Assembly: GCF_036250695.1 (NCBI RefSeq)
Contig: NZ_CP109427.1
Span: 5,518,001-5,582,000, forward strand
Source: Streptomyces sp. NBC_01497
GTDB taxonomy: Bacteria > Actinomycetota > Actinomycetes > Streptomycetales > Streptomycetaceae
Length of the DNA: 64,000 nt
Direction of reading: 5' to 3'
Shown: in pieces, positions 41,700-50,210 of the stretch
Position numbering within the stretch: position 1 is the first letter of the stretch
Layout of the letters: the number at the start of each line of letters is the position of its first letter
Position numbers and translations under genes: made by a program
Notes under the pieces: model-generated
The model's input: only the letters and a program-made list of their open reading frames with translations
The model's database searches: none
What the model was told of the DNA's origin: nothing

Positions 41700-41780
41700 G
41701 GTGCCGAGGGTGCCGAGGGTGCCGAGGGTGCCGAGGGTGCCGAGGGTGCCGAGGGTGCCGAGGGTGCCGAGGGTGCCGAG
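41700..41780. repeat. 9-bp tandem repeat, nine perfect copies
   Basis: GGTGCCGAG repeated nine times without error, 43 nt after the LacI stop, in 41658-41936 non-coding DNA. It is readable as Glu-Gly-Ala on one strand and Ser-Ala-Pro on the other, but no gene with start signals includes it. Perfect copies imply recent expansion. Confidence 0.9.
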
Positions 41781-41936
41781 GGTGCGGGGTGTCCGGTGTC
41801 CACCGGGTGGAGTGTGACCGGCATCGTCCGCACACCGGGCCGCGCGGAGGTGCGCGTACCGGCTCGGATCCTTGGTGCGGGCCCTGCGGGCGGCCACGCC
41901 GCGCGCCTCGCCTGTCAGCCTAATGGAATTTATTGT

Positions 41937-41965
41937 TTGCCTAAACATATTAGGCAAGCTAGCCT
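41937..41965 (+). promoter_or_regulatory. Promoter overlapping a DtxR-family-like inverted repeat
   Basis: TTGCCTAA (41937) and TTAGGCAA (to 41957) flank ACATA: a perfect 8-bp inverted repeat in an unusually AT-rich segment. The TTAGG/CCTAA half-sites are those of iron/manganese regulators of the DtxR family (DmdR, IdeR, MntR). It coincides with TTGCCT (41937) and TAGCCT (41960), 17 nt apart, placing transcription initiation at about the ATG at 41974 (leaderless). Confidence 0.6.
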
Positions 41966-41973
41966 CGCTGCAC

Positions 41974-42471
41974 ATGCGACCCATCACCGAGACGGAGATC
42001 CGTACGTCCTTCGTCAACTGCTCCAAGGGCGAGGCGACGCGTCTCGGCCTCCCACGCGACCTGGACGAGTGCCCGTTCGACGACCTCGACTTCCTCGGCT
42101 GGCGCGATCCGGGCGCTCCCGAGCGTGCCTATCTGGTCGCCGAGTACGACGGCCGTCTCCTGGGCCTGTCCCTGCGGTCGGTGACCGCGGCGGCACGCGG
42201 TTTCACCTCGCGCAGCATGTGCTCCCTGTGCGTGACGACCCACGTCGGAGGCGGTGTGGTGCTGATGGCCGCGCGCCGTACCGGCGAGGCCGGGCGGCAG
42301 GGCAACACGGTCGGGAAGTACCTCTGCACCGACCTGGCCTGCTCCCTCTACATACGGGGCAGGAAGCGGACGTCCGCGGGCAAGGGCCTGGACGAGACCC
42401 TGTCCCTGGACGGGAAGATCGCCCGCACCCGCGACAACCTGACCGGGTTCATCGCCAGGGTGATCGCCTGA
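41974..42471 (+). CDS. FBP-domain (FusB/FusC-like treble-clef zinc finger) protein
   Basis: 165 residues from ATG 41974. MRPITETEIRTSFVNCSKGEA opens the domain. Cys pairs occur in SMCSLCVTTH and KYLCTDLACSLYIR, the four-Cys treble-clef of the FBP family, which is related to the EF-G-binding C-terminus of FusB/FusC. Homologues may act at EF-G or the ribosome, but chromosomal actinobacterial members are uncharacterised as far as I know. The metal-box promoter suggests expression under metal limitation. A strong bidirectional terminator follows. Confidence 0.75.
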   Translation: MRPITETEIRTSFVNCSKGEATRLGLPRDLDECPFDDLDFLGWRDPGAPERAYLVAEYDGRLLGLSLRSVTAAARGFTSRSMCSLCVTTHVGGGVVLMAARRTGEAGRQGNTVGKYLCTDLACSLYIRGRKRTSAGKGLDETLSLDGKIARTRDNLTGFIARVIA

Positions 42472-42575
42472 GCGCGCCCGTGCGGCCCGGGCCGAACATC
42501 CCTGTGCCCGTACGTCCGTATGCCGGTGGGTCCGGGGGCCGCGCGTGCGCCCGTGCGCCCGTGAGTCGTCCGTCA

Positions 42576-42621
42576 CGTAGAGAAGCGCCCGAGGCCGCGA
42601 GGCCCCGGGCGCTTCTCTACG
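42576..42621. terminator. Strong bidirectional terminator
   Basis: CGTAGAGAAGCGCCCG (42576-42591) pairs perfectly with CGGGCGCTTCTCTACG (42606-42621), a 16-bp stem with GGCC/GGCC in the loop, between converging FBP and amidase genes. A tandem TTCTGTCTCTTCG duplicate follows at about 42621-42648. Confidence 0.9.
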
Positions 42622-42681
42622 TTCTGTCTCTTCGTTCTGTCTCTTCGTGCCGCGGTGGTCCCCGCCGGGGCGGGGCCTGTG

Positions 42682-44601
42682 TCAGCGGGCCGTGGTGGCC
42701 GTGACGTCCGCCGAGTTCACGTAGATGGTCCGGTGGTTGAACTGGACCTGGTAGTACGTCTCGCTGCCCGTGACGACCTGGCCGCCGGCCTTGAAGAAGT
42801 CGTCGGCGGGCGTGGCCGGCTGGTCGGCGACGTACGCCTGACCCACCGGGATCTTGTAGTTGGCGGCCGTGAGCGGCGCCTGCGTCGACGGGGACAGGCC
42901 CGCCGGGTACTCGGACGCGGCCGGGTAGGCCTGGCCGTAGACCGGGGCGGCGGTGGTGCCGGCCGTCTTGATGATCTCCACGCCCGTGGTGGGGATCGTG
43001 TACTTGCCGGACGGGTTGTAGATCCAGCCCTCCTGGCCGTCGTACCAGATCGCCGTCCAGTCGCCCTTGCGGTCGGCCACCACGAACTGCTGGCCGGCCT
43101 GGACGTGGTCGCTCCAGTCACTGATCGAGTCCGTGCCCGCCGCCGCGTCCGGGTGGACCACCGGGTCGAGGAAGAGCGGGGCGTCGGAGCTCGGAGCGCT
43201 GCGCACGAACAGGGAGTTCGACGGCTGCGGGATCTCGGCGCAGGCCGGGGTGGCGCCGGACGGGTCGTCCGAGGGGCAGACGGTGTACGTCTGCTCGTCC
43301 TTCGTGCTGAACTTCGGGGCGATCGTGACCACCGAGCCGGTCTTGCCCACGCCGCGGGCGCCCGAGTCGACCGGCGCGCCGAGCAGCCGCATGAAGCGGC
43401 TCCAGTCCCAGGCCGTTCCCTTGTCCCAGTGCTGTGCGGCCAGGTTCGAGTCGAGCGAGCCCGGAACGTTGTCGTGGCCGAGGATGTGCTGGCGGTCCAG
43501 CGGCACGCCGTAGCGCTTGGCGAGGTACTTCACCAGCTGGGCGGTCTGCTGGTACACGGCGTCCGTGTACCAGTCGGCGCCACGCGCGGTGAAGCCCGCC
43601 TGCTCGATCGAGACCGAGTGCAGGTTGTAGTGGTAGTTGCCGACCGCGAACGCGAGGTCCTTGTTCGCCATCAGCTGGGTGGTCGTGCCGTCCGTGTCCA
43701 TCAGGTAGTGCGCGGCCGTGATGGCGCCGGGAGCGTCCAGTTCGTCCTTGGCGCTCGCGAAGGAGCCCTCGGCGGTGTGCAGGACGATCCGGTCGATCTT
43801 GATGCCGTTGGCGGGCCGGTCGGAGGCCTGCCCGTTCGCGGCGATCGTGACCGGGTCGAACGAGCAGTCCATCGAGGACGGGCACTCCGCGCCGGTCGTC
43901 GAGGGCTTGTTCTTGAGCTTCAGCTTGTTCATCTGGGTAGTGGCCGGCTTGGCGGAGGGTTCCGCGGCGAGCTCGACCGTGTTGCCGCCCGAGGACTTCC
44001 GCTGAGCACCGGACTTGATGGTGCCGAAAACGTTGTCAACGTAGCTCGTCGCGGCCTTCTTGTCCGAGAACTGGCTGTACTTGGCGACAGCCGCCGTCCA
44101 GTCGGACGGGTTCTTGGACAGGGTGCCCGAGAGTGACTTCTGGTACGAGGCGAGCAGTGCCGCCGCGCCTTCGAGGTTGGAACGGCGGTCCGTTCTGAGC
44201 TTGCCGGCGGGGATGCCGGTCAGCTTGGCCGCCGTCTGCAGGGTGTGCATCTCGGGGTGGTCGACCATCGACGCGAGGTCGGATCGGCCGCCGGCACCCG
44301 CGTCACCGTTGACGAGCATGTCCTTCGTCACGTCGGTGAGGTCGGCGAGTCCGTAACCGCCCTTGTTGTTGTACCCCTTGTGCGACTGCCAGCCGGACTC
44401 CTCGTGTGTGATGCCGAGGAGTACGGACGTCGGCACGTCGTACTTGGCGGCGGCGGCCGAGAAGTCTGCCTGCGCGCTCGTGTCCTGGGGGGATTCGGTC
44501 TGCGCCTGGGCAAAAGTGGGCAGGAACGCGAACGCTCCCGCTGCCACGGCGCCGCTCGCGACGGCCGCTGTGAGCCATCGCTTCGACTTCCGCTTGTGCA
44601 A
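42682..44601 (-). CDS. Secreted N-acetylmuramoyl-L-alanine amidase (Amidase_2) with C-terminal SH3-like region
   Basis: 639 residues from TTG 44601, chosen because GGAGAG lies 8-9 nt upstream and a signal peptide follows at once (KRWLTAAVASGAVAAGAFAF, cleavage near AQAQ). Residues ~45-190 resemble a helical, lytic-transglycosylase-like segment (SVLLGITHEESGWQSH). The amidase core ~255-410 has IVLHTAEGSFASAKDELDAP, AAHYLMDTDGTTTQL, VSIEQAG and ILGHDNVPG (zinc His). Residues ~450-639 hold repeated bacterial SH3-like motifs, ending FNHRTIYVNSADV. Expected to cut peptidoglycan amide bonds outside the membrane during growth or sporulation. Confidence 0.88.
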   Translation of the reverse strand: MHKRKSKRWLTAAVASGAVAAGAFAFLPTFAQAQTESPQDTSAQADFSAAAAKYDVPTSVLLGITHEESGWQSHKGYNNKGGYGLADLTDVTKDMLVNGDAGAGGRSDLASMVDHPEMHTLQTAAKLTGIPAGKLRTDRRSNLEGAAALLASYQKSLSGTLSKNPSDWTAAVAKYSQFSDKKAATSYVDNVFGTIKSGAQRKSSGGNTVELAAEPSAKPATTQMNKLKLKNKPSTTGAECPSSMDCSFDPVTIAANGQASDRPANGIKIDRIVLHTAEGSFASAKDELDAPGAITAAHYLMDTDGTTTQLMANKDLAFAVGNYHYNLHSVSIEQAGFTARGADWYTDAVYQQTAQLVKYLAKRYGVPLDRQHILGHDNVPGSLDSNLAAQHWDKGTAWDWSRFMRLLGAPVDSGARGVGKTGSVVTIAPKFSTKDEQTYTVCPSDDPSGATPACAEIPQPSNSLFVRSAPSSDAPLFLDPVVHPDAAAGTDSISDWSDHVQAGQQFVVADRKGDWTAIWYDGQEGWIYNPSGKYTIPTTGVEIIKTAGTTAAPVYGQAYPAASEYPAGLSPSTQAPLTAANYKIPVGQAYVADQPATPADDFFKAGGQVVTGSETYYQVQFNHRTIYVNSADVTATTAR

Positions 44602-44723
44602 GGTCCTACTCTCCGTCCAACTCTGAGCATCGTGTCGTCGACAGGGGCGATGGGGGCACTCTCCGTAGAGGACGCGCAAGGTTCCGGGGCCTGCGGCCCT
44701 GGTGGTGAGGCGTCTTGGCCCTC

Positions 44724-44737
44724 GGTGTACGTACACC
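44724..44737. promoter_or_regulatory. 14-bp perfect palindrome in the amidase leader
   Basis: GGTGTACGTACACC, 123 nt upstream of the amidase start. Its compact, gapless symmetry suits a TetR- or LysR-class dimer; no regulator can be named. Confidence 0.45.
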
Positions 44738-45236
44738 TGTGCCAGGAGAATCTACGTCGGCCGGGAGTGTTGGCCGAGGCGCCACGCCATGGTGATGAGC
44801 ACATCAACGACATGATTCTTGTAGTCGTTGGGGTTCCACAGCGTCAACTCGTCCAGGTGCTCGACAGGTGAACGAGGTGTGACGGCAAGGGCCCCGGCTC
44901 GTAAGGGAAAACACCGCTTCCGTGCGAGGTGTGCCGCTCGGGGACGTGTCCCCGCACCCCGTGGGCACCGGGCCGAGGGCGTGTCGGGCGGTGGCGCGGG
45001 GCGGAGTGGGACTTCGTACGGCGCGGGCCGAACGAAGCTGCTCCGGCGGCGCGTTGCTCCGCGTGGACGGGATGTATGCCATGACATAACGGCACTTTCC
45101 CCGTCGTTCGCGGTGGCCCGATCTTTCACGCTTCTTTCACCGTGTTCGTCGCGGCGGGGTCGCTCCCGTTGCGACCTCCGCCCGGGACCGCGCGGAGAGG
45201 GGACGGATCGGTCGGATCACGGGGCTGCCCGGTCGC

Positions 45237-45304
45237 GCGGAGGGGCGGACCGTGCGGAGGGGCGGACCGTGCGGAGGGGTGGACCGTGCGGAGAGGTGGA
45301 CCGT
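45237..45304. repeat. 17-bp tandem repeat
   Basis: Four copies of GCGGAGGGGCGGACCGT (units 3 and 4 carry T or A substitutions). A second, ~37-bp imperfect repeat with GTCCCACCGACCGGGTGTC follows at about 45344-45420 and contains GGGACGCGTCCC dyads. Confidence 0.8.
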
Positions 45305-45890
45305 GCGAGCCTCCGGAGCCGGGTGGGACCCACCCGTCGGGTGTGTCCCACCGACCGGGTGTCTCCCGTGACGGGACGCGTCCCACCGACCGGGTGTCGC
45401 CCGTGGACGGGACGCGTCCCACGGACCTCCGCCCGCGTCATAATTCGGGCGGCGTCGAACGGCCCGGCGGTTCGGAGTCCCGGCGAGGGCGGGTCCCCGG
45501 CGGAGGGTCCTCCCCCGACACGGGTCACCGGCCCGGACTTGTGGCAAGTGGCCCAGAGCATTCTGACGGCCCGTCGGCCCGGCCGGGCAGGTGCCGGCCG
45601 TGCGTTCGGCGCGGTGGGACCGGCCCCCGGAAGAGGTGGGTGCTCCACGCCCGAGAGGCGCGTGCGGTGGCGGGGTGCAGGTGATTCCCCGGGCGTGCAC
45701 GGCCGGGGCGGTGCCCTGTGGCCCTCGGGTATGTCAGGGGCGGGGCGTGGACGGGCCGGGAACGTCCCGAAAGCGCTGCCGGGCGGCAGGTGGGGAAATC
45801 AGGACGAAAGCGACGTCCGGCAGTGGCAAGAACCCGCCGCGAGTCATCCCGCGACGGGCTGGAAGTGGCCCCTGGCCTGCGAAGGTATGG

Positions 45891-45963
45891 CGCCCCCGGC
45901 AGGACTCGAACCTGCGGCCAAGCGCTTAGAAGGCGCCTGCTCTATCCACTGAGCTACGGGGGC
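45891..45963 (-). tRNA. tRNA-Arg (anticodon TCT)
   Basis: 73 nt on the minus strand. Acceptor GCCCCCG / CGGGGGC, D-arm GCTC...GAGC, anticodon stem GGCGC/GCGCT with loop CTTCTAA (anticodon TCT), T-arm GCAGG-TTCGAGT-CCTGC, discriminator G. No CCA is encoded. It reads AGA/AGG-type Arg codons, rare in this genome. I saw no duplicated 3' end nearby that would mark an integrated element. Confidence 0.95.
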
Positions 45964-46272
45964 CGGGTGATGCTGGGTCGGTCCGGGGACCGGCCGGGTC
46001 AAGGATAGGGGTCCGGTTGCCTTGGCCCGGTTGCTTCACGTGCGTGGCACGATGTGGAGATCCAGTGAAGTGAACTGATAATCGCAGGCGATGTCCGATC
46101 TCGCAGCGGTTTTTGCCGTCCACGCCCCGGGTGTTGTGCACTCGTTATGCCTGCGCCCCACTCGCCCCATCTGTCCCTCCAGGTCCCCCGTACGGTACCC
46201 GGTCGGATTCTATCGGCGCGCAGAGAGGGCTATACGCTTCAAAAAGCGTCCTAAATTGGGCATTCTTCGCAT
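45964..46272. other. Promoter region of the GTPase pair
   Basis: About 310 bp. The end is AT-richer: TTCAAA (46238) and CATTCT (46261), 17 nt apart, precede the GTG at 46273, a plausible leaderless promoter. ACGCTT/AAGCGT form a small inverted repeat at 46234-46249. No gene is visible in the rest; the stretch at 46030-46200 has moderate GC and no structure I can name. Confidence 0.45.
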
Positions 46273-47877
46273 GTGGTGACCTTGGAAGTACGGCCTGAGC
46301 TGATCGACGCACTCTCCGCCCTGCGCGACCGTGTCGCTGCCGTGCGTCTTCCCCTGCCCCTGCCCGGTGCCCCGCGCGCCCGGCAGAGCCGGGGGGAACT
46401 GCTCGCGCAGCTGGACGACTACCTGTTGCCCCGCCTGAGGGAACCGGACGCCCCGCTGCTCGCCGTGATCGGCGGCTCCACCGGCGGCGGGAAGTCCACG
46501 CTCGTCAACTCCCTGGCCGGGCGGCAGGTGAGCGAGGCGGGGGTGCTGCGGCCCACCACGCGCACACCCGTGCTGGTCTGTCACCCCGAGGACCATCACT
46601 GGTTCGCGGGGACCCGTGTCCTGCCCGGATTCACCCGTGTGTGGCTGCCGCAGGACCGCGAGCAGATCCCGGCGCCCTCCCGCGGCGCCGACGGCCGCGG
46701 CGTCCTCGTGGTGGAGACGGAGGCGGGTCTGCCCCGCGGCCTCGCACTCCTCGACGCCCCCGACGTCGACTCCCTCGTCGTGGAGAACCGGCTGCTCGCC
46801 GCCGAGTTGATCTGCGCGGCGGACATCTGGGTGATGGTCACGACGGCGTCGCGCTACGCGGACGCCATCCCGTGGCACATGCTGCGTGCGGCCAAGGAGT
46901 ACGACGCGACCCTCGTGACCGTCCTCGACCGGGTCCCGCACCAGATGATCGGCGAGGTCTCCCGGCAGTACGCGGCCCTGCTGACGCGCGCGGGACTGGG
47001 AGAGGTGCCCCGGTTCACCATTCCCGAACTGCCCGAGTCGACGGGCGGGGGACCCGGGCTGCTGCCCACGACGGCCGTCGCGCCGCTGCTCACCTGGCTC
47101 GCGCACCGCGCGAACGACCCGGCGGCGCGGCAGCAGACCGTCGCCCGGACGACGACCGGCGTCGTCCGCTCACTCAACGTACGGATGCCCGAACTCGCCT
47201 CCGCCGTGGCCTGCCAGCACGCGGCGGCCGGGCGCCTGATGAACGCCGTGGACGAGGCGTACAGCACGGAGGGAGACCGGGTGCGGCGGCAGCTGCGCCA
47301 CGGCGCCGTGCTCGCGGGCGACGCCAGGACCCGCTGGCGCGGCTATCCCCGCGACAGCTCGGCCCGCGAACTGCTCGACTCGCTCGTGGAGAGCCTCGCG
47401 GCCCTGCTCCAGTGCGCGGTCGCCGCAGCCGACGAGCAGATCGTGCGTGTGTGGGAGCACGAGCCCGCCGCGCAGGGCCTCACCATGCCGGGCAGGGACA
47501 CCGAGACCGCGGACCGGATCGGCCTGCGTATCCGGCGCTGGCGGCGTGAGCTGGACGAACTAGCCGAGGAAGAGGTTCGCGAGCTGGACCGCGCCGCGGC
47601 CCCCGAGTCCGAGACCGTCTCCGCGCTGCTCGCCGCCTCCCTGCTCGGCGGGCGCCGCGCCCGCACCGCGGGGGAGCGGCTCGCCGAGTTGCTGGGGGCG
47701 CAGGGGGCGCTGCGGCTGCGTGACCAGGGTGGCGCACTCGTCGCCACATACATCGACCGTGTGCTGCACGGGGAGCGCGACCGGCGCCTTGCCCCGCTGG
47801 AGGCCCTGGGCGTCGCGCCCGAGCCGCAGGCGGAACTGATCGCCGCGCTGTCCGTACTCCAGAAGGAGACGAGGTAA
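46273..47877 (+). CDS. Dynamin-like large GTPase
   Basis: 534 residues. The G domain lies at ~55-260: P-loop [18 protein letters not shown] (~66), switch region [13 protein letters not shown]3 [10 protein letters not shown], and VTVLDRVPH in the G4 place, a deviation from the NKxD consensus. The C-terminal ~270 residues are mostly helical, with no clear TM segment. Such proteins are annotated dynamin-family in Streptomyces and may work with the adjacent GTPase on membranes. The partner starts 5 nt after its stop, so the two form an operon. GTG 46273 or 46276 is the start. Confidence 0.82.
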   Translation: MVTLEVRPELIDALSALRDRVAAVRLPLPLPGAPRARQSRGELLAQLDDYLLPRLREPDAPLLAVIGGSTGGGKSTLVNSLAGRQVSEAGVLRPTTRTPVLVCHPEDHHWFAGTRVLPGFTRVWLPQDREQIPAPSRGADGRGVLVVETEAGLPRGLALLDAPDVDSLVVENRLLAAELICAADIWVMVTTASRYADAIPWHMLRAAKEYDATLVTVLDRVPHQMIGEVSRQYAALLTRAGLGEVPRFTIPELPESTGGGPGLLPTTAVAPLLTWLAHRANDPAARQQTVARTTTGVVRSLNVRMPELASAVACQHAAAGRLMNAVDEAYSTEGDRVRRQLRHGAVLAGDARTRWRGYPRDSSARELLDSLVESLAALLQCAVAAADEQIVRVWEHEPAAQGLTMPGRDTETADRIGLRIRRWRRELDELAEEEVRELDRAAAPESETVSALLAASLLGGRRARTAGERLAELLGAQGALRLRDQGGALVATYIDRVLHGERDRRLAPLEALGVAPEPQAELIAALSVLQKETR

Positions 47878-47882
47878 CCGCT

Positions 47883-49994
47883 GTGAGTGATGTGGTGGAT
47901 GTGGCCGACGCGCAGGGTGCGGGAGGCGATCCCGGGAATCCCTCCGGCAGGTCCGGTGGCCGTGACAGGACCGGGAGCGGGCCGGCCCGGGCCGGGGAGC
48001 CGGGCGGGTCCGGCGCGGGCACACGGTTCGGCCGGCCGGCCGGCGCCGTGCGCTCCGCGGACGCCGCGCGCTCCCGTGACCCCCGTAGCGCCCGTGACCC
48101 ACGGGATGCCGGGGGTGCCCGGGGCTTCCGGGACACCGGGGTCACCCGGGAGGCCGCGGGACGCCCCGGCGGCGGGCCGAGGTCCGCGCCCGGCTCTCCC
48201 GGGTGGGACGACGGGCTCATCGCCCGGCGCGCCCGGAAGCGGTCCGACGAGGGCGGCCCGGAGAGCCTCCTCACCGGTGGCGGCGGTCACACCCCCATCG
48301 GCAGCGCGTACGCGGGCCCGCTGCGGGCCCGGCTGGACGCACTCGGCGAACTCGTCGGCCTCTCCCGCACCCGGGTGGACGCCTCCGTGCTCGCCGAGGC
48401 GGGACGGGTGCTGGACGAGGCGTCGACACGGCAGCGCCTCTCCTCGCGCCACACCGTGGTCGGCATCGCGGGCGCCACGGGCAGCGGCAAGTCGACTCTG
48501 TTCAACGCACTGGCGGGCGTGCCCATTTCGGAGACCGGCCTGCGCAGGCCCACCACGTCCGCGCCCATCGCGTGCGTCTGGTCGGACGGCGCGGCGGGTC
48601 TCCTCGACCGGCTCGCCATCCCCGGCCGACTGCGTCGCAAGCCCCTCGCAGGCGGCGACGGCGACGAGGAACTGCACGGGCTCGTCCTGATCGACCTGCC
48701 CGACCACGACTCCGCCGTCACCGCGCACCGCGACCAGGTCGACCGGGTGCTCGGCCTGGTGGACGCGGTGATCTGGGTCGTCGACCCGGAGAAGTACGCC
48801 GACGCCGCGCTGCACGAGCGCTACCTGCGGCCCCTGGCCGGGCACGCCGAGGTCACCTTCGTCGTCCTCAACCAGGTCGACCGGCTGCCGGGCGAGGCGG
48901 CCGAGCAGGTCCTCGACGACCTGCGCCGGCTGCTGGACGAGGACGGGATGGCCCTCGGCGAGTACGAGGAACCCGGTGCGACCGTGCTCGGGGTCTCCGC
49001 ACTCGGCGGCCAGGGCATCGGCGAACTGCGCGAACTGCTCGGCCGCTTCGTCCAGGAACGCACCGCCCCGGAGCGGCGCCTCGCTGCCGATGTGGCCGCC
49101 GCCGCCGGACGGCTGCGCCCCGCGTACCTGGCGGACGGGCGGCCGGGGCTCGACGAGTGTTCGCGCGAGCAGTTCGCCGACCGGCTGGCCTGGGCCGTCG
49201 GCGCCGTCGCGGCGGGGGAGGCGGCGGAACGCGAGTGGCGCAGGAACGCCGGCCGCGCCTGCGGAACACCCTGGCTGCGGCTGTGGCGCTGGTACGAGCG
49301 GACGCGCACGCCGGGCGCCGAGCCGCCGCAGGAGCCTTTGGTGGTCGAGGAGGAGGCCACCGCGAGGCAGCGGGTCGAACAGGCGGTACGCACTGTCGCG
49401 GACGACGCGTCCGCGGGGCTGCCCGCGCCTTGGGCGCACGCCGTGCGCGAGGCGGCCGTACGGGGTGCGGACGGGCTGCCGGAGGCGCTGGACGACCTGG
49501 CGGCGACGGCCCCGAGCACGCTCCCGCCGCGCCCCGCGTGGTGGCCGGCCGCCGTGCTCGTGCAGGCGGGGATGACGCTCCTGCAGATCTTCGGCGCGCT
49601 GTGGCTGCTCGGGCAGATCGTGGGCGTCGTGCCGCCGGGACTGCTGCCACCGGCGATGGTGATGCTCGCCGGGATCGTCGGCGGGCCCGTCGTCGAGTGG
49701 GCCTGTGCGGCGGCGGCGAGGGGCCCGGCACGGCGGTACGGGCAGGACGTCGAGCGCCGGTTGCGCGAGACGGCTGCCGGGTGCGGGCGGGTGAAGGTGC
49801 TCGACCCCCTCTCGGCGGAGCTGATGCGCTACCGGGAGGTGCGGGAACAGTTCGCGGCGGTGTCGGGCCTGGGGACCGTGCCGGTGAGCAGCATGACGGT
49901 CCCGGGTGCGACAGGGGCCGGGATGGCGGGAACGGGGGCCCGGGGCACGGGTGTCGGGGGCGGAGCGAGGACGGGTTCTCGCTCGTCCGGGTGA
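47883..49994 (+). CDS. YfjP-family membrane-associated GTPase
   Basis: 703 residues from GTG 47883. The N-terminal ~110 residues are Gly/Arg/Asp-rich and disordered. G domain: P-loop IAGATGSGKSTLFNALAG (~195), LRRPTTSAPIACVW, G3 LIDLPDHDS, and VVLNQVDRLPG (NQVD in the G4 NKxD position). A helical part follows, then two hydrophobic segments (MTLLQIFGALWLLGQIVGVV and LPPAMVMLAGIVGGPVVEWA, ~562-605) and a cytoplasmic tail. It is co-transcribed with the dynamin-like gene. Together they may remodel membranes or gate division, which is inference. The end overlaps the first DnaA-box-like site region. Confidence 0.82.
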   Translation: MSDVVDVADAQGAGGDPGNPSGRSGGRDRTGSGPARAGEPGGSGAGTRFGRPAGAVRSADAARSRDPRSARDPRDAGGARGFRDTGVTREAAGRPGGGPRSAPGSPGWDDGLIARRARKRSDEGGPESLLTGGGGHTPIGSAYAGPLRARLDALGELVGLSRTRVDASVLAEAGRVLDEASTRQRLSSRHTVVGIAGATGSGKSTLFNALAGVPISETGLRRPTTSAPIACVWSDGAAGLLDRLAIPGRLRRKPLAGGDGDEELHGLVLIDLPDHDSAVTAHRDQVDRVLGLVDAVIWVVDPEKYADAALHERYLRPLAGHAEVTFVVLNQVDRLPGEAAEQVLDDLRRLLDEDGMALGEYEEPGATVLGVSALGGQGIGELRELLGRFVQERTAPERRLAADVAAAAGRLRPAYLADGRPGLDECSREQFADRLAWAVGAVAAGEAAEREWRRNAGRACGTPWLRLWRWYERTRTPGAEPPQEPLVVEEEATARQRVEQAVRTVADDASAGLPAPWAHAVREAAVRGADGLPEALDDLAATAPSTLPPRPAWWPAAVLVQAGMTLLQIFGALWLLGQIVGVVPPGLLPPAMVMLAGIVGGPVVEWACAAAARGPARRYGQDVERRLRETAAGCGRVKVLDPLSAELMRYREVREQFAAVSGLGTVPVSSMTVPGATGAGMAGTGARGTGVGGGARTGSRSSG

Positions 49995-49999
49995 GGGAG

Positions 50000-50049
50000 T
50001 TGTCCACAGCCCCCGGTCGTCCGGACGGTTCGGCGGCTGGTTGTCCACA
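50000..50049 (+). promoter_or_regulatory. Pair of DnaA-box-like nonamers before ssb
   Basis: TTGTCCACA at 50000-50008 and again at 50041-50049, both followed by GNCCCCGG, ~165-210 nt before the ssb start. The longer identical context makes duplication clear. Whether DnaA binds is unknown. Confidence 0.4.
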
Positions 50050-50210
50050 GTCCCCGGCAGGATTCCGGCGACCGGGTCACTCTGGGTCCAGGAGCCGGCC
50101 GGGGCAGGGCGCCCCGGAGCGGTGGCGGGCGGCAGGTGCGGGACGACGCCCGTGGGCGACGTCGCGGCCTGCGGCGTGGCACGCGGCGTCCGAGAGCGGG
50201 GAGGGGCGAC

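Larger units (their letters stand above)
44602..45890. other. 1.3-kb region between amidase gene and tRNA-Arg
   Basis: No full gene is supported. Near the amidase is a long 5' leader with a 14-bp palindrome (44724-44737). A minus-strand open stretch ending at 44752 reads ELTLWNPNDYKNHVVDVLIT then MAWRLGQHSRPT, possibly a 31-residue ORF from TTG 44847 or a gene remnant. At 45055-45145 is a lower-GC patch. From 45237 to 45430 there are tandem and inverted repeats. 45440-45890 shows nothing recognisable. Confidence 0.4.

Noticed and set aside
41660..41973. CRISPR array suspected from the regular repeat
   Set aside because: The 9-bp units are contiguous with no spacers; it is a simple tandem repeat. 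No cas genes anywhere in the window.
44602..45130. Cyclic-di-AMP (ydaO-type) riboswitch in the amidase leader
   Set aside because: Searched for because such switches precede cell-wall hydrolase genes in Streptomyces. The conserved blocks were not recognisable on the minus strand.
44828..45952. 374-codon plus-strand frame across the repeat region and tRNA
   Set aside because: Reads through tandem repeats and the complement of the tRNA-Arg gene; no domain and no start context.
45891..46272. Integration site at the tRNA-Arg gene
   Set aside because: No duplicated tRNA 3' end, integrase or phage-like gene nearby.
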